From: Rhododendron vialii
Lineage: Eukaryota; Streptophyta; Magnoliopsida; Ericales; Ericaceae
Direction: 5' to 3'
Length of the DNA stretch: 64,000 nt
Assembly: GCF_030253575.1 (NCBI RefSeq)
Contig: NC_080564.1
Location: 10,928,501-10,992,500, forward strand
Positions 11,058 to 21,296 of the stretch are shown here, piece by piece. Position 1 is the stretch's first letter. Every line of letters starts with the position of its first letter. The notes beneath the pieces were generated by a model. The model ran no database searches and was not told the DNA's origin. It saw only the letters and a program-made list of their open reading frames with translations. The position numbers were made by a program, and so were the translations under genes.

Positions 11058-12870
11058 ATGGAAATATACAGCTTTATATGTTTATGATAATCAGCGGTTA
11101 AATGAAAACCTAATCGTTATATAACCTAAATGTCATACGTCTCATTATACATTATACCAGCAAAATCACATGTAACCATATATGTAAGGAATGATGGCCC
11201 GATATAGGGTACATTATTGGATATATAACCATATATATCTCATGTACAGAGGGAAAACCATATTTTCGTTAAAGTGGGTTATATCTATAAAAATGAATTA
11301 AATTAGATTATTGAAATGGTCCGCGCAGCGGCCTAGTTGATCCGAATATATAAGCAACATTGATACAACCATATATACTCGCAATCAAAACCCTAACAAT
11401 GCTTGGCCAAACCAATTATATAACCATATATACGAAAAGAAAATATAAACTGGACTGCTCAGATAACAAAAAATTGAACATCCATCAGTAAGCGTTCAAT
11501 TGTATAACGTATACTTCCACATAAGCTTACAAAAATATGCACTTGCATGATGGCTTTGTGAGAGAACAAGGCCTTATTTCATTTGTTTTAGGTTTAAAAC
11601 AAGAGTTTTTTCAAAATTTCAAAATACTAGGGGGATTTAAACATGACATTTAGAGGGGACATGATAGCAATTTTCTGGAGAGACAATGGAGGGAAATTCC
11701 GGTTTATCTCCTAAGTTGGGAAAAAACTTATAAGTACACTCCACCTCAATTGATAACTTGGCCAAACCAATTATATAACCATATATATGAAGAGAATCAT
11801 AAACTGGATTGCTTAGATATTGATATAACCATATATACTCGCAATTAAAATACTAAATTAACATAGCCAAACCAGTTATATAACCATATATACGAAAAGA
11901 AAAACACAAACATGTAACCATTAACCAGTTGATACGATTGGTGGTATAGATTGCACAAAAACTAAGAACAATGGAAAACGAAGGGAGAGTTTATTGATAG
12001 ATCAGGAATTGACAGATTGAGAGCTCTCGTTTCAACTGCAAGGCAACTTTATTCCGCAGTGTATCACCATTAATCATTAACTTAGCCAAACCAGATATAT
12101 AACCAAATATGCTGGACTGCTCAAACATACACATAAACCATTCATAAAATTTCCCATGATGCTCTATACAAAAAACTCGCAAAAGAGATCATCGAACTCT
12201 GAACCAAAAGAAATCTAATTTATGATATAACAATATATATACAAAACCAGAACTTAAATTACCCAAACCATTCATATAACCATATATACGAAGGGACACA
12301 TACCTAGTGTATCGATTGCGTCGTACAATCTGATGGCGAAGTCGGTCAGCGAAGTCTGATTTTGGGACCCTGAAATTAGGGCGACGAACGGAGAAGAACG
12401 ATTCAAAACAAACTTACAAACCCATACGCAGAATCAGACACCAAAAAAATCAGATTGAGCTAAAGCAAGAACCACAAAACAATCAATCAACTGAAAGTAC
12501 CAGAGAACAACAAAGACAAATCCACCATTTTCCGCAACCAAATGGACTAAACAACATCAATTTAAAGTATGAACATCTCTTGAAAGCCAAAACAACTGAG
12601 CTAGAATAAATAGTCAAACTGCAGTACAAGTGCAAACAGCAGTCCAATGTAAACCTATGCTGCTCAGCATATCAAAAGTGAAAACATCATTGATATAACC
12701 ATATATATACTATCAATCGAATCCCTAACTCAATTCAACCATACTATACCAAATCAAAGATTGATATAACCATATATAACCGTCATTAATATAACCATAT
12801 ATATACTATCAATCGAATCCCTAACTTTACCAAACACCAACCTAGCATATATATATAACCATATATACCC
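9960..12870. repeat. Dispersed TATAACCATATAT motif cluster
   Basis: I count at least 11 exact copies of TATAACCATATAT in this interval, near 9971, 11223, 11408, 11769, 11823, 11878, 12271, 12692, 12764, 12787 and 12852. There are several one-mismatch copies as well. All are on the plus strand and concentrated in the right subterminal part of the MULE. Confidence 0.9.
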
Positions 12871-13431
12871 ATAGTTCACTTTTAGTTTCCTAAGAAACAT
12901 ACCGAATGGATCGTAGCAAACGGAAGAGATTGACGGCAATAGGGATGAACCGAAAGGTTTCGACGGCGACGAGGGTGTAGAATGACGGAGATGAATCAAA
13001 CAAAATCGGAAAAGGAGAATATATACCGTTAAGGTCCGATGAACGGGCGAAGAACGACCACTGGCACCAGAATAAAATGGGTGAAGAACGGGCGATGAAC
13101 GGAGACGAACTACGAAGAAGGTCTGACTGAAACTAGGGCGACGAACGGAGAAGTGAGACTGTTGGTGAATGAAGAAGGTCGACGGCGATCCACTGCTCTT
13201 CACGAACCGTCTAGGGCTGGGAGAATTTTTCAGGAATCGTCCAGTATTATTCCTTCTGAAAAGGGGGGAGGGGTGGGGGGAGCGGGGAGGGGTTTTGTAG
13301 TGATTCGGGAGTTTTTTTCGAGATATGGAGAATTTTGAACTGGATGTTTTTGAACTGATGAAAGAATGGGGCAAATTTTTTAAAAAAAATAGGGGTATAT
13401 TAGACCAATCAGGGTTATTATATTCTTACTA

Positions 13432-13521
13432 ATAGTTTAATGGACTTAGGGGGTTATAGAATTTAGAAGTGGACTTATGGGGTTTGGAAAGTAGTATAGT
13501 GGACTTGGGGAAAATTCTCCC
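13432..13521 (-). repeat. Right terminal inverted repeat of the MULE
   Basis: Complement of the left repeat with mismatches and small gaps. Followed directly by AATTAAAAATT (13522-13532), the candidate target duplication. Confidence 0.7.
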
Positions 13522-13684
13522 AATTAAAAATTCAAATAACCAACATTTAATTATCCAAGTATTACGTTCCCTAGAGCCAAAAAAGAAATAAACAGCAAAA
13601 GAAGCGAAGCAGGACAACAAGCAAGAGTAACATAAGAACACCACTCTGATATTGAATTAAGAGAAACATTTTGCAAACATTTTA

Positions 13685-14068
13685 TTAATTGCATTCAAAA
13701 TAACTAAGGTACAGAATCGAAATACAAAAGTACAAATAAAGTTCAATTTTACCTAATTCGAACCATTGCATTTCGTACATATTCTCTTCCACTTCAAATG
13801 GAAATGGAGTAATACACAACCAATCTTGCATACAAATTAAGCACTCAATAAGCTTTGGGGAAAGAGAACTACGAAATTGGTCAACAGCACGACCTTCGAT
13901 ACTAAAAGCAGCTTCAGAAGCAACTGTTGAGACAGGAATAGCTAAAGCATCTCGGTCAAGGTTAGACAAACCGGGTACTTCAAAGAGTTCACGGCCTTCC
14001 CCCATTCTAAGATGTTGAAGTTTAACGTTCTTCAAAATACCTATGTACCTCTTATTTCCCCCCATCAT
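13685..14068 (-). pseudogene. hAT transposase C-terminal (dimerisation) fragment
   Basis: Minus-strand frame with LSNLDRDALAIPVSTVASEA, then AFS…GRAVDQFRSSLSPKLIECL and CMQDWL. This is the signature of the hATC dimerisation region (family core: LA…IP.s..SE.aFS.gg r…d..Rs.L.p..v..l.c..nWl). The rest of the transposase is absent, so it is a fragment. It begins 150 bases beyond the MULE's right end. Stop at 13685-13687. Confidence 0.8.
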
Positions 14069-14345
14069 CTTCTTCTTTCAAGTGTTATTGAAACTTGGAT
14101 TTATAAATTATACTCCCTTCTCAATTCCCCCACTATATGTTTTGTCAACCTCCATCCCGCTACTATTTTGGCTAGAAAATGGCGCTACTAAGTTTATTTT
14201 TTCGTACTCAACACAGACACGATCAACACAACCCTAATCATATTTGTCAACTCTTCCTTTAACTCAAAATCGACATTAATTCTTAAAAAGCCAATACAAA
14301 TATCGGATTGAGCTATTGTTTTTACTGGACCGTGCAAAAGAAGGA

Positions 14346-14480
14346 AAATAATTTTCATTCTCCCTTTTTTGACTATGGCACTTTGTTTTTTGTCTTTTAG
14401 TGAAGCTTTTGTGTTCATTTTTTCACTAAAAGACAAAAAAAAAGTGTCATAATAAAAAAAATGAAGAATGGAAATCATTT
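14346..14480. mobile_element. Foldback element with long stem
   Basis: TTTTTTGTCTTTTAGTGAA (near 14386-14404) pairs with TTCACTAAAAGACAAAAAA (near 14423-14442). The pairing extends outward with few mismatches through CACTTT / AAAGTG and AATGATTTCCATTCT-like ends. A non-autonomous MITE is the simplest reading. Confidence 0.55.
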
Positions 14481-15158
14481 CTAAAAGAATATTTTATGAA
14501 AATTGAGCGGTTCAGATCATTTTTGTAGGACCTAAGTTTGGCGCCACAAAAATGTCTATGCAAGATTAGTGCTTACAAAATCTATGGCATTAGACTACTT
14601 CCAAAATCCCAAAAGCTATCCCTTGAATTTTTTTTCATAAACAGGCACTCAAGTTGCGCATATATATCACCACCCCAGCATCAATTCTCCAACTTTTTTT
14701 TATAACTCAGATGTCCGGATCAACTTACGCACACCTTGACTAATCCCGGTGAAAATCTCACTTCAACAAAAGTTTCCATAACACTAATCTACTTCTTTAT
14801 ATGGTTTCTCTACGTGGTCTTCAAATTCAACTTAACAGTAAATTATACAACATTTTACTCCAACTCCGTCGGAAACTAAATACAAACACTTTCAATAATA
14901 TCGAGAAAGACAATATTAGGAAAATGGAACGGAGATCTCATGACCAATCTCAGCTAGTTCGGTTTAGATTTTTAGGAAGATTTTAAAGTGTAATGAGTGG
15001 AGAGAGATAGATAGAGAAAATTTATTGGGAACCGTGCGTAGAGATTTTGAGTACCCCAAACAAACAAGTAGTACACCTCAGACAATACAAGGCAAAGCAT
15101 GAGGCCGGACATCAAACGAAATGTACATCAGATAAGAACGTCCGTAACTAGTTGAGAA
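14481..15158. other. Spacer, no gene recognised
   Basis: AT-rich sequence without a supported ORF, up to the Copia target duplication. Confidence 0.55.
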
Positions 15159-15163
15159 ATATT

Positions 15164-15299
15164 TGTGAATTGGGAGAAAAACTCAATTGTTATGTATCTC
15201 TTTCATTTACATGGTATAAATACAACCCTAATAGAATAAGACAAACTAATTTTAAGCAAGACCCTTTAACTAAGAGCTAATTACAAAATAACCTCAACA
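15164..15299 (-). repeat. 3' LTR of Copia A
   Basis: 136 bp. Differs from the 5' LTR at three positions, all between about 15202 and 15230, as judged by direct side-by-side reading. Confidence 0.95.
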
Positions 15300-16089
15300 C
15301 TCTCCCTCAAGTTGGTGCATAGATATCCCACATGCCCAACTTGTCAACAAATTTTGAAAACAATTTATTTGACACAGCTTTGGTGAAGAGATCCGCCAGC
15401 TAATCCTCAGATCGAATCTTGGGTAATTCGATAATCTTCGCTTCCAACTTTTCCTTGATAAAACATCTGTCAACCTCCACATGTTTTGTTCTGTAATGTT
15501 GAACTGGATTGTGGGCAATATCACAGGCAACCTTGTTGTCACAGTACACATGAATCGATTGCTTTGGTGGATACCCCAAATCTTCTAAGAGCTGTCTTAG
15601 CTATAAGACTTCACAAATACAGAGGGCCATACCTCGATATTCGGCTTCCGCACTTGAATGAGCAACAACATTCTGCTTCTTGCTTCTCCAAGTAACAAGA
15701 TTACCTCCTACGAAGGTGAAATAACCAGAGGTGGATCGCCTGTCATCATTGGACCCAGCCCAATCAGCATCAGTATATGCTTCAACTTTGTGACAATCAA
15801 TACTCTTGGAAAACAAGATTCCTTTTCCAGGGGCAGACTTTAAGTACTTCAAGATTCGCATCACTGCACTCATGTGTTGTTCTCCAGGATTATGCATAAA
15901 TTGGCTAACAATACTTAGAGCGTACGTAAGGTTTGGCCTTGTGTGTGCCAGATACATTAATCTCCCTACGAGTCTCTGATATCTACCTTTGTCAGTTGGA
16001 ACTTGATTAGAAGCAATACATAACTTCAACCCTTCCTCCACCGGAGTATCTATGGGTTCACACGCTGACATTCCGGTTTCCTTCAACAA
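15294..16089 (-). pseudogene. Copia A RNase H region
   Basis: The main frame (16089-15601) reads TDADWAGSNDDRRSTSGY and SSAEAEYRGMA, with the acidic RNase H residues in place. It stops at 15601 and a shifted continuation to about 15294 holds the KHVEVDR-type C-terminus. The element's coding end directly precedes the polypurine tract. Confidence 0.85.
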
Positions 16090-16125
16090 ATCTAGGACAT
16101 ATTTTCTCTGAGACAGAAAAATTCC

Positions 16126-16779
16126 TCAGCTAGATCGAGAAACTTCTATCCCGAGAAAATATTTCAATGAACCAAGATCTTTCATTTCAAATTCTTTGGA
16201 CAAGTAATTCTGTAGAGCTTCCCTTTCCTCATGATCATTTCCTGTAACCACCATATCATCCACATATATAATGAGTGCAGTAATCTTACCCTTTTGTTGT
16301 TTAAAAAATAAAGTATGATCTACATTGCTCTGTCGATATCCAAATTCTCTCATGGACTTTGTAAACCTTCCAAACCAGGCTCTGGGGGATTGTTTCAATC
16401 CATACAATGACTTCTTCAATCTACATACTTTCCTCTCATGGTTTCCTTGAATGAGACACCTAGGTGGGGGATCCATATAAATTTCCTCTGTCAAGTCACC
16501 GTGCAGAAAAGCATTCTTCACAGCAAACTGTTGTAATGGCCAATCCAAATTCACAGCTAAAGACAACAAAACACGAACAGTATTGATCTTAGCCACAAGA
16601 GCAAAAGTATCCATATAATCAATTCCATATGTTTGAGTGTACCCCTTCGCCACCAGTCGAGCTTTGAATCGTTCGATGGTACCATCAGCTTTATACTTAA
16701 TGGTATAGATCCATCGGTACCCCATTGGCTTCTTTCCTAACGAGAGATCAACAAGCTCCCATGTTTTGTTCTTCTGCAA
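16126..16779 (-). pseudogene. Copia A reverse transcriptase
   Basis: Carries the RVT_2 signatures KARLVAKGYTQTYGIDY, NAFLHGDL, KSLYGLKQSPRAW and the catalytic YVDDMVV. The frame ends at a TAG near 16126 right after FLGIEVSRSS, before the RT-RNase H connection. Confidence 0.9.
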
Positions 16780-18264
16780 GACTTCATTTCTTCATTCATC
16801 ACTGCTTTCCACCTTGGATCAGCAAGGGCCTCCTGCACACTGTTAGGAATAAATACAGCAGATAATTGATTCACAAATGACTTATTTGATTCAGACAAGG
16901 GATGGGTGGACACATACTGACTCATGGGATACTTGGCCTTGCTAGTAAGTTCAGGTTCATTCACGGGTTTAAGAATACCTTTATTACTACGAGGGGGATT
17001 TCTTCTGGGAGAGTTTGGAACAGACTCAGGAACATCCTCAACGAGCGATTGGTTATGTGTGTCATGTTGCAGTGAGAGAGGCTCAAATAGTGACGCAGTT
17101 TCAATAACAGGAGAGTCTTCAACACTACTTGTATCCAAACTGTTCACACCTATATCCACATCTGTATCCAAACTGCTCACACCTGTATCCACATCTTCAG
17201 ATGCCCCAGCATAATCATAATTCAGAATTTCATAATTATAAGAATCATAACTTCGAGTCTGAGTTTGAACTTCCGCCTTATGATGCACCCCCTGAAGATC
17301 AAACTCAGGTGAAAAATACATCTTATCTTCATGAAAAACCACATCCAATGTAATATGCATGACTTTTGTGGGAGGATGATAACATCGATAACCCTTCTGA
17401 TGAGATGCATACCCTAAGAAAACACACCGCAATGCTCTAGGCTCTAATTTACTCCGTTGATATTTATGAAGGTGGACAAACACAACACACCCAAAAAACA
17501 CGAGGTTGTAAATTAGGGACAGTGGGAGCATTGGTGACATCTTGTAGAGCTTGAAATGGGATCTGAAATTTAACAGCGCTGGATGGAACACGATTAATGA
17601 GATATGCAGCTGAAGAAAGGGCATCTCCCCAACATGACACAGGCATATGAGCTTCAATCAAGGAAGCACGAACAACCTCCAACAAGTGTCGATTTTTTCT
17701 CTCTGCCACCCCATTTTGTTGGGGTGTGGAAGTACACGTGGTTTGATGAACAATGCCCTGTGTAGTCAAATAATGTTGAAGTTCAGACTTTATATATTCT
17801 CTACCATTATCACTACGAAGAACTTGAACCTGTGCTTTGTATTGAGTCTGAATCATGGCATGGAATTTTAGAAACAACAAATTCACCTCCTTTTTTGACT
17901 TCATTAAGCATACCCAAGTCATCCTAGTACAATCATCAATAAATGCGATAAACCAACGTGATCCATTCATAGTAGTAACCGGAGATAGACCCCAAACATC
18001 AGAATGAATAAGCATAAAAGGAACGAAACTTTTATTTAAAGTAACTAGAAAGGACATACGGTGGCTTTTCGCAAGTTCACAGACTTCACAACGGAAAACA
18101 GAAATATAAACTTTTGAAAATAAACTCAGAAACAACTTCTTCAAATAACCAAATGAGACATGTCCCAAACGTCGATGCCATAACCAAATTTCAGATTTTT
18201 TCTTCTCCCCTTCAAAACTATCTGCTACCAGTGCCTTGCGCAACTTGTCTGAACTCGTCGACAC
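16737..18264 (-). pseudogene. Copia A integrase region
   Basis: The H-H-C-C zinc-binding part is visible (WHRRLGH … CEVCELAKSH). The catalytic residues are also visible: D in HSDVWG, D in RSDNGREY and E in NGVAERKNRH. A frameshift near 17470-17490 moves the C-terminal part into the frame of 17657-16737, which carries VFLGYASHQKGYRCYHPPT and a Ser/Thr/Asp-rich linker. Confidence 0.85.
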
Positions 18265-18524
18265 AAGATCCAGGTAGTACAGCTTCCCTCTCCTAACACT
18301 ATAACCAATCGTTTGTCTCGTTCGGATGTCCTTAAAAAAAATAGAAATCAGGCCAAAAAATCACAACATAGTGTAATGTCAAGGTTATTTGAGCAACTGA
18401 CAATAAATTATATTCCAAGGATGGGACAACTAGAACAGACTCCAAGTTTAAAGTATCTGTAAGTGACAGCGCCCTTTCTCCAATAATTGGAGCAGAGGCA
18501 TCATTAGCAGTGGACACAACATTT

Positions 18525-19670
18525 CTAGGAAGATTGTCTTAAGGATGAAATTTGTCTAGAATCAAATGTCATATGATCAGTCGCTCCTAAATCAATTATC
18601 CATGTATTATTCAAAACAGGTACAGACATATTTAAAACCTTACCAATATTGTTACCTGCTGTTGCTATCAATGCAGTGGCATGTTTGGCAAATTCATTAT
18701 CTCCATCTACCTTTCCCTTCGTAAGTGCAGCTGCCGCATTCCAACCAGACCCTCTTTTCTTTGAATCACGACTATGATCCCACCACTCTGGGTACCCAAC
18801 AAGCTCATAACAACGCTCTTTTGTGTGCCCAGTTTGATCGCAATGTGTACATTTGTATGATTGTTTTGTAGTACCCCAGGAGCGAGCATTCGAGCGCAAT
18901 TGATATTGGAGTTGAGTCTGCTAGAGACGAGGTTGCTCCTGTAGTTTCAAGTTCGGCCGATTACGAGCCACCATGACTGAGGAATCTATATTTTCTGATT
19001 CCACATTCAAAGTGACATGACGAATAGCCTCACGTCGGATTAGCGCATAGCACTCTTCCAAACCTGGGAGAGAGTCCTTGCGAAGGACTTCTCCATGAAC
19101 CTATTCAAATTCCTCCTCCAATCCGGCAAGGAAAATGTGTACCCGTTGCCGTTGGATAGATTTCTTATATGCTGCAATATCATTAGTGTTCTCCATAATC
19201 ACTCTATCACGATGATCCAATTCACGAAAAATCTCGCATAACACCCCATAATATACGGAAAGGAGTTTTACCCCTTGTTTCATAGTAAAAACCTTTTGAT
19301 TCGAGGAGTATAACTAGAGTTCATCGTTGCCATCATAGAAAGCAGATGATAGGGCAACCCAAATTTCACGGGCGATGGATACGCGTAAATAGCGCTTCAT
19401 GATTTCTGGGGTCATGGATATCAATAACCGCCTCTTCACTTTTTGATTTTTAGAATACCATTTTCCATACCCAGCATCGGATTCAGTCGATTGCTCGGTT
19501 TTTTCATCAATATAGGAGAGTTTCTCCCTCTCGGCAATATGCATCTCCATCATTTGGGACCAAACATCGTAGTTTGATTTGGTAAGAACGATTCCAGCAT
19601 TGAAAGATGCTTCAGCTTGAACAAACAACAGAGCTATTTTCGATCCGAATGATTCGATCTTCTCACCCAT
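18525..19670 (-). pseudogene. Copia A gag and protease region
   Basis: The gag N-terminus starts at 19670 (MGEKIESFGSK) with the typical …GIVLTKSNYDVWSQMMEMHI block. It is broken near 19314 and again near 19101. The zinc knuckle CTHCDQTGHTKERC is intact (about 18855-18810). The protease site reads DLGATDHM instead of the usual D-S-G, so the Ser after the catalytic Asp is Leu. The frame ends at 18525. Closely related to the gag of Copia B. Confidence 0.85.
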
Positions 19671-19729
19671 GATGTCAGATACCTTGTTTTCAAAAAACCT
19701 TGATTATATGGGTGAGAATATTGTGTTCG

Positions 19730-19741
19730 GCTCTGATACCA
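19730..19741 (-). other. Primer-binding site of Copia A
   Basis: Minus strand reads TGGTATCAGAGC, matching the 3' end of initiator tRNA-Met, directly adjoining the 5' LTR. Confidence 0.9.
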
Positions 19742-19877
19742 TGTGAATTGGGAGAAAAACTCAATTGTTATGTATCTCATTCATTTACACGGTATATATA
19801 CAACCCTAATAGAATAAGACAAACTAATTTTAAGCAAGACCCTTTAACTAAGAGCTAATTACAAAATAACCTCAACA
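19742..19877 (-). repeat. 5' LTR of Copia A
   Basis: 136 bp, TG…CA termini, flanked on its outer side by ATATT and on its inner side by the tRNA-Met primer-binding site. Confidence 0.95.
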
Positions 19878-20169
19878 ATATTCACCTTAGATTTACACAA
19901 ATTTGTTGCGACAACTTTACAAATCGCATTCGAAATTTCGGTGCTTCAACGCTTAATGGACAATAGGATACCTCACTACTCGAAATCACCCTAAAGTGTA
20001 ATAGGATTACTCACTGCTCGAAATCACCCCAAAGTGAAATAAAAAGCTCGTGCTCCGAATCCAGAAATGAACATTGCCAGTGCCTTGAACAGTTCTCATC
20101 CCATCTGTTAAAGGACAAAAACAGCACCCATAAACCCGTAATTGTGAGGACGCTGAATGTCTTTAAACG

Positions 20170-21243
20170 TTATCGAGCTTTCGCAAGTGATCGACTAGAT
20201 GAGCCACGCAACAACTTAACAAACCCAAGGAAACTCAGCTTTCCATCTGTGTGCCTAATCCAGTCGTGAAGAACGGCATGAACAGGGACGGATGGGCCAA
20301 CACCCAGTTCCTGAAATACTTTCCAATGTCAAAGCTTGACTATGAAATAAAAAATTAGTACAACTACAACGTAAAAGTACACCATCGTAGTACAAATGCA
20401 ATCTATGAAGCACACCACGCATCAGTCAGACACTCTTTGAGCGGGCCAAGTAGTATATCTTGGTTTGTACTACTACTGTTATGTTAGGATCAGAGATACG
20501 ACATGCATATCTTCTGTTTATATAGGTTACATCAACTGTACTTAATAAATAAAGTACTCGATCAGACATTCGACACTCAGATAAGAGTAAAAGAGATCCA
20601 CGCCAACATGTTTAGAATTTACCTAATTTTGATAAGTTTGTTATTCGAATTTAGCAGGAATTATGCATATGATGCCTGCAAAATACTTTAGAGAAATAAT
20701 TTGAATATTTTGGTATGTCCCATGTCCTCAAAACGGGAATGAGATGAATCCGATACTTAGACAATTACCTGCACCTGAAACCTTTTATCTGAGTCCTTAT
20801 AACATAGGCGTCCAGACACATCTTACGACACGGAAGGTTTGATGTCTTTGAGTTCTAAACTAGGTCATAAGAGCTGGGGTTGGGCAGCTTTTGTGGACTG
20901 CTACAACCCATGCTTGATGACTTTGAGACTTTTGGCATCTTCCCTTGCTTGAACTCGAACCGGAAGAGCTTCTCCTTGAGAAATAAACGATTCTGAATAC
21001 TCTTTGTCGTGTACTTCACCAATTTCTCCCATAGCTCTTTAGCTAATGTTCACCAATTTAGACATCACATAACATGATGCTCTTGACAAAGCTCAATGGA
21101 GATAACAAATAAATGTAACCATTATAGAGATAATGCCATGACTAATAATTGTGGAGCCACACTGTTTGAACATTAAAGATCATATTGCCCTAAAAACAGT
21201 TGCTTCATGACGTGACCCGAGTCAACTGTATACCTAGCCCTTT

Positions 21244-21296
<53 letters not shown>

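Larger units (their letters stand above)
3984..13521 (+). mobile_element. Mutator-like element, 9.5 kb, with two convergent genes
   Basis: The ends form imperfect terminal inverted repeats of about 90-110 bp. Left 3984-4075 and the complement of 13432-13521 share GTCCACTATAC, AACCC…TAAGTC and TAACCC.CTAAGTCCATTAA in the same order. Both flanks carry AATTAAAAATT (3973-3983 and 13522-13532), an 11-bp direct repeat of the size Mutator-like elements produce. Because it is AT-rich, chance is possible. Inside are a MuDR-type transposase gene on plus (4966-7261), an accessory gene on minus (11057-8626), 5' leader-like sequences next to each end, and dense TATAACCATATAT motifs. Both genes have stops, so this copy is probably not autonomous now. 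Confidence 0.8.
15164..19877 (-). mobile_element. Copia retrotransposon A, structurally complete, 4714 bp
   Basis: LTRs at 15164-15299 and 19742-19877 (136 bp each) read TGTTGAGG…AATTCACA on the minus strand. I count 3 mismatches between them. Target duplication ATATT lies at 15159-15163 and 19878-19882. The primer-binding site is next to the 5' LTR. A purine-rich tract (TTGAGGGAGAG, complement of 15300-15310) lies next to the 3' LTR. Internal order gag-protease-integrase-RT-RNase H is the Copia order. Several stops and frameshifts show it is inactive. Confidence 0.95.

Noticed and set aside
12754-13374. 206-aa minus-strand frame at the right end of the MULE
   Set aside because: Ser/Arg-rich then Ile/Tyr-rich without domain features; it overlaps the motif array and is better explained as leader and intron sequence.
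13600-14300. Complete hAT transposon around the dimerisation fragment
   Set aside because: No terminal inverted repeat or 8-bp duplication found, and the rest of the transposase is missing.
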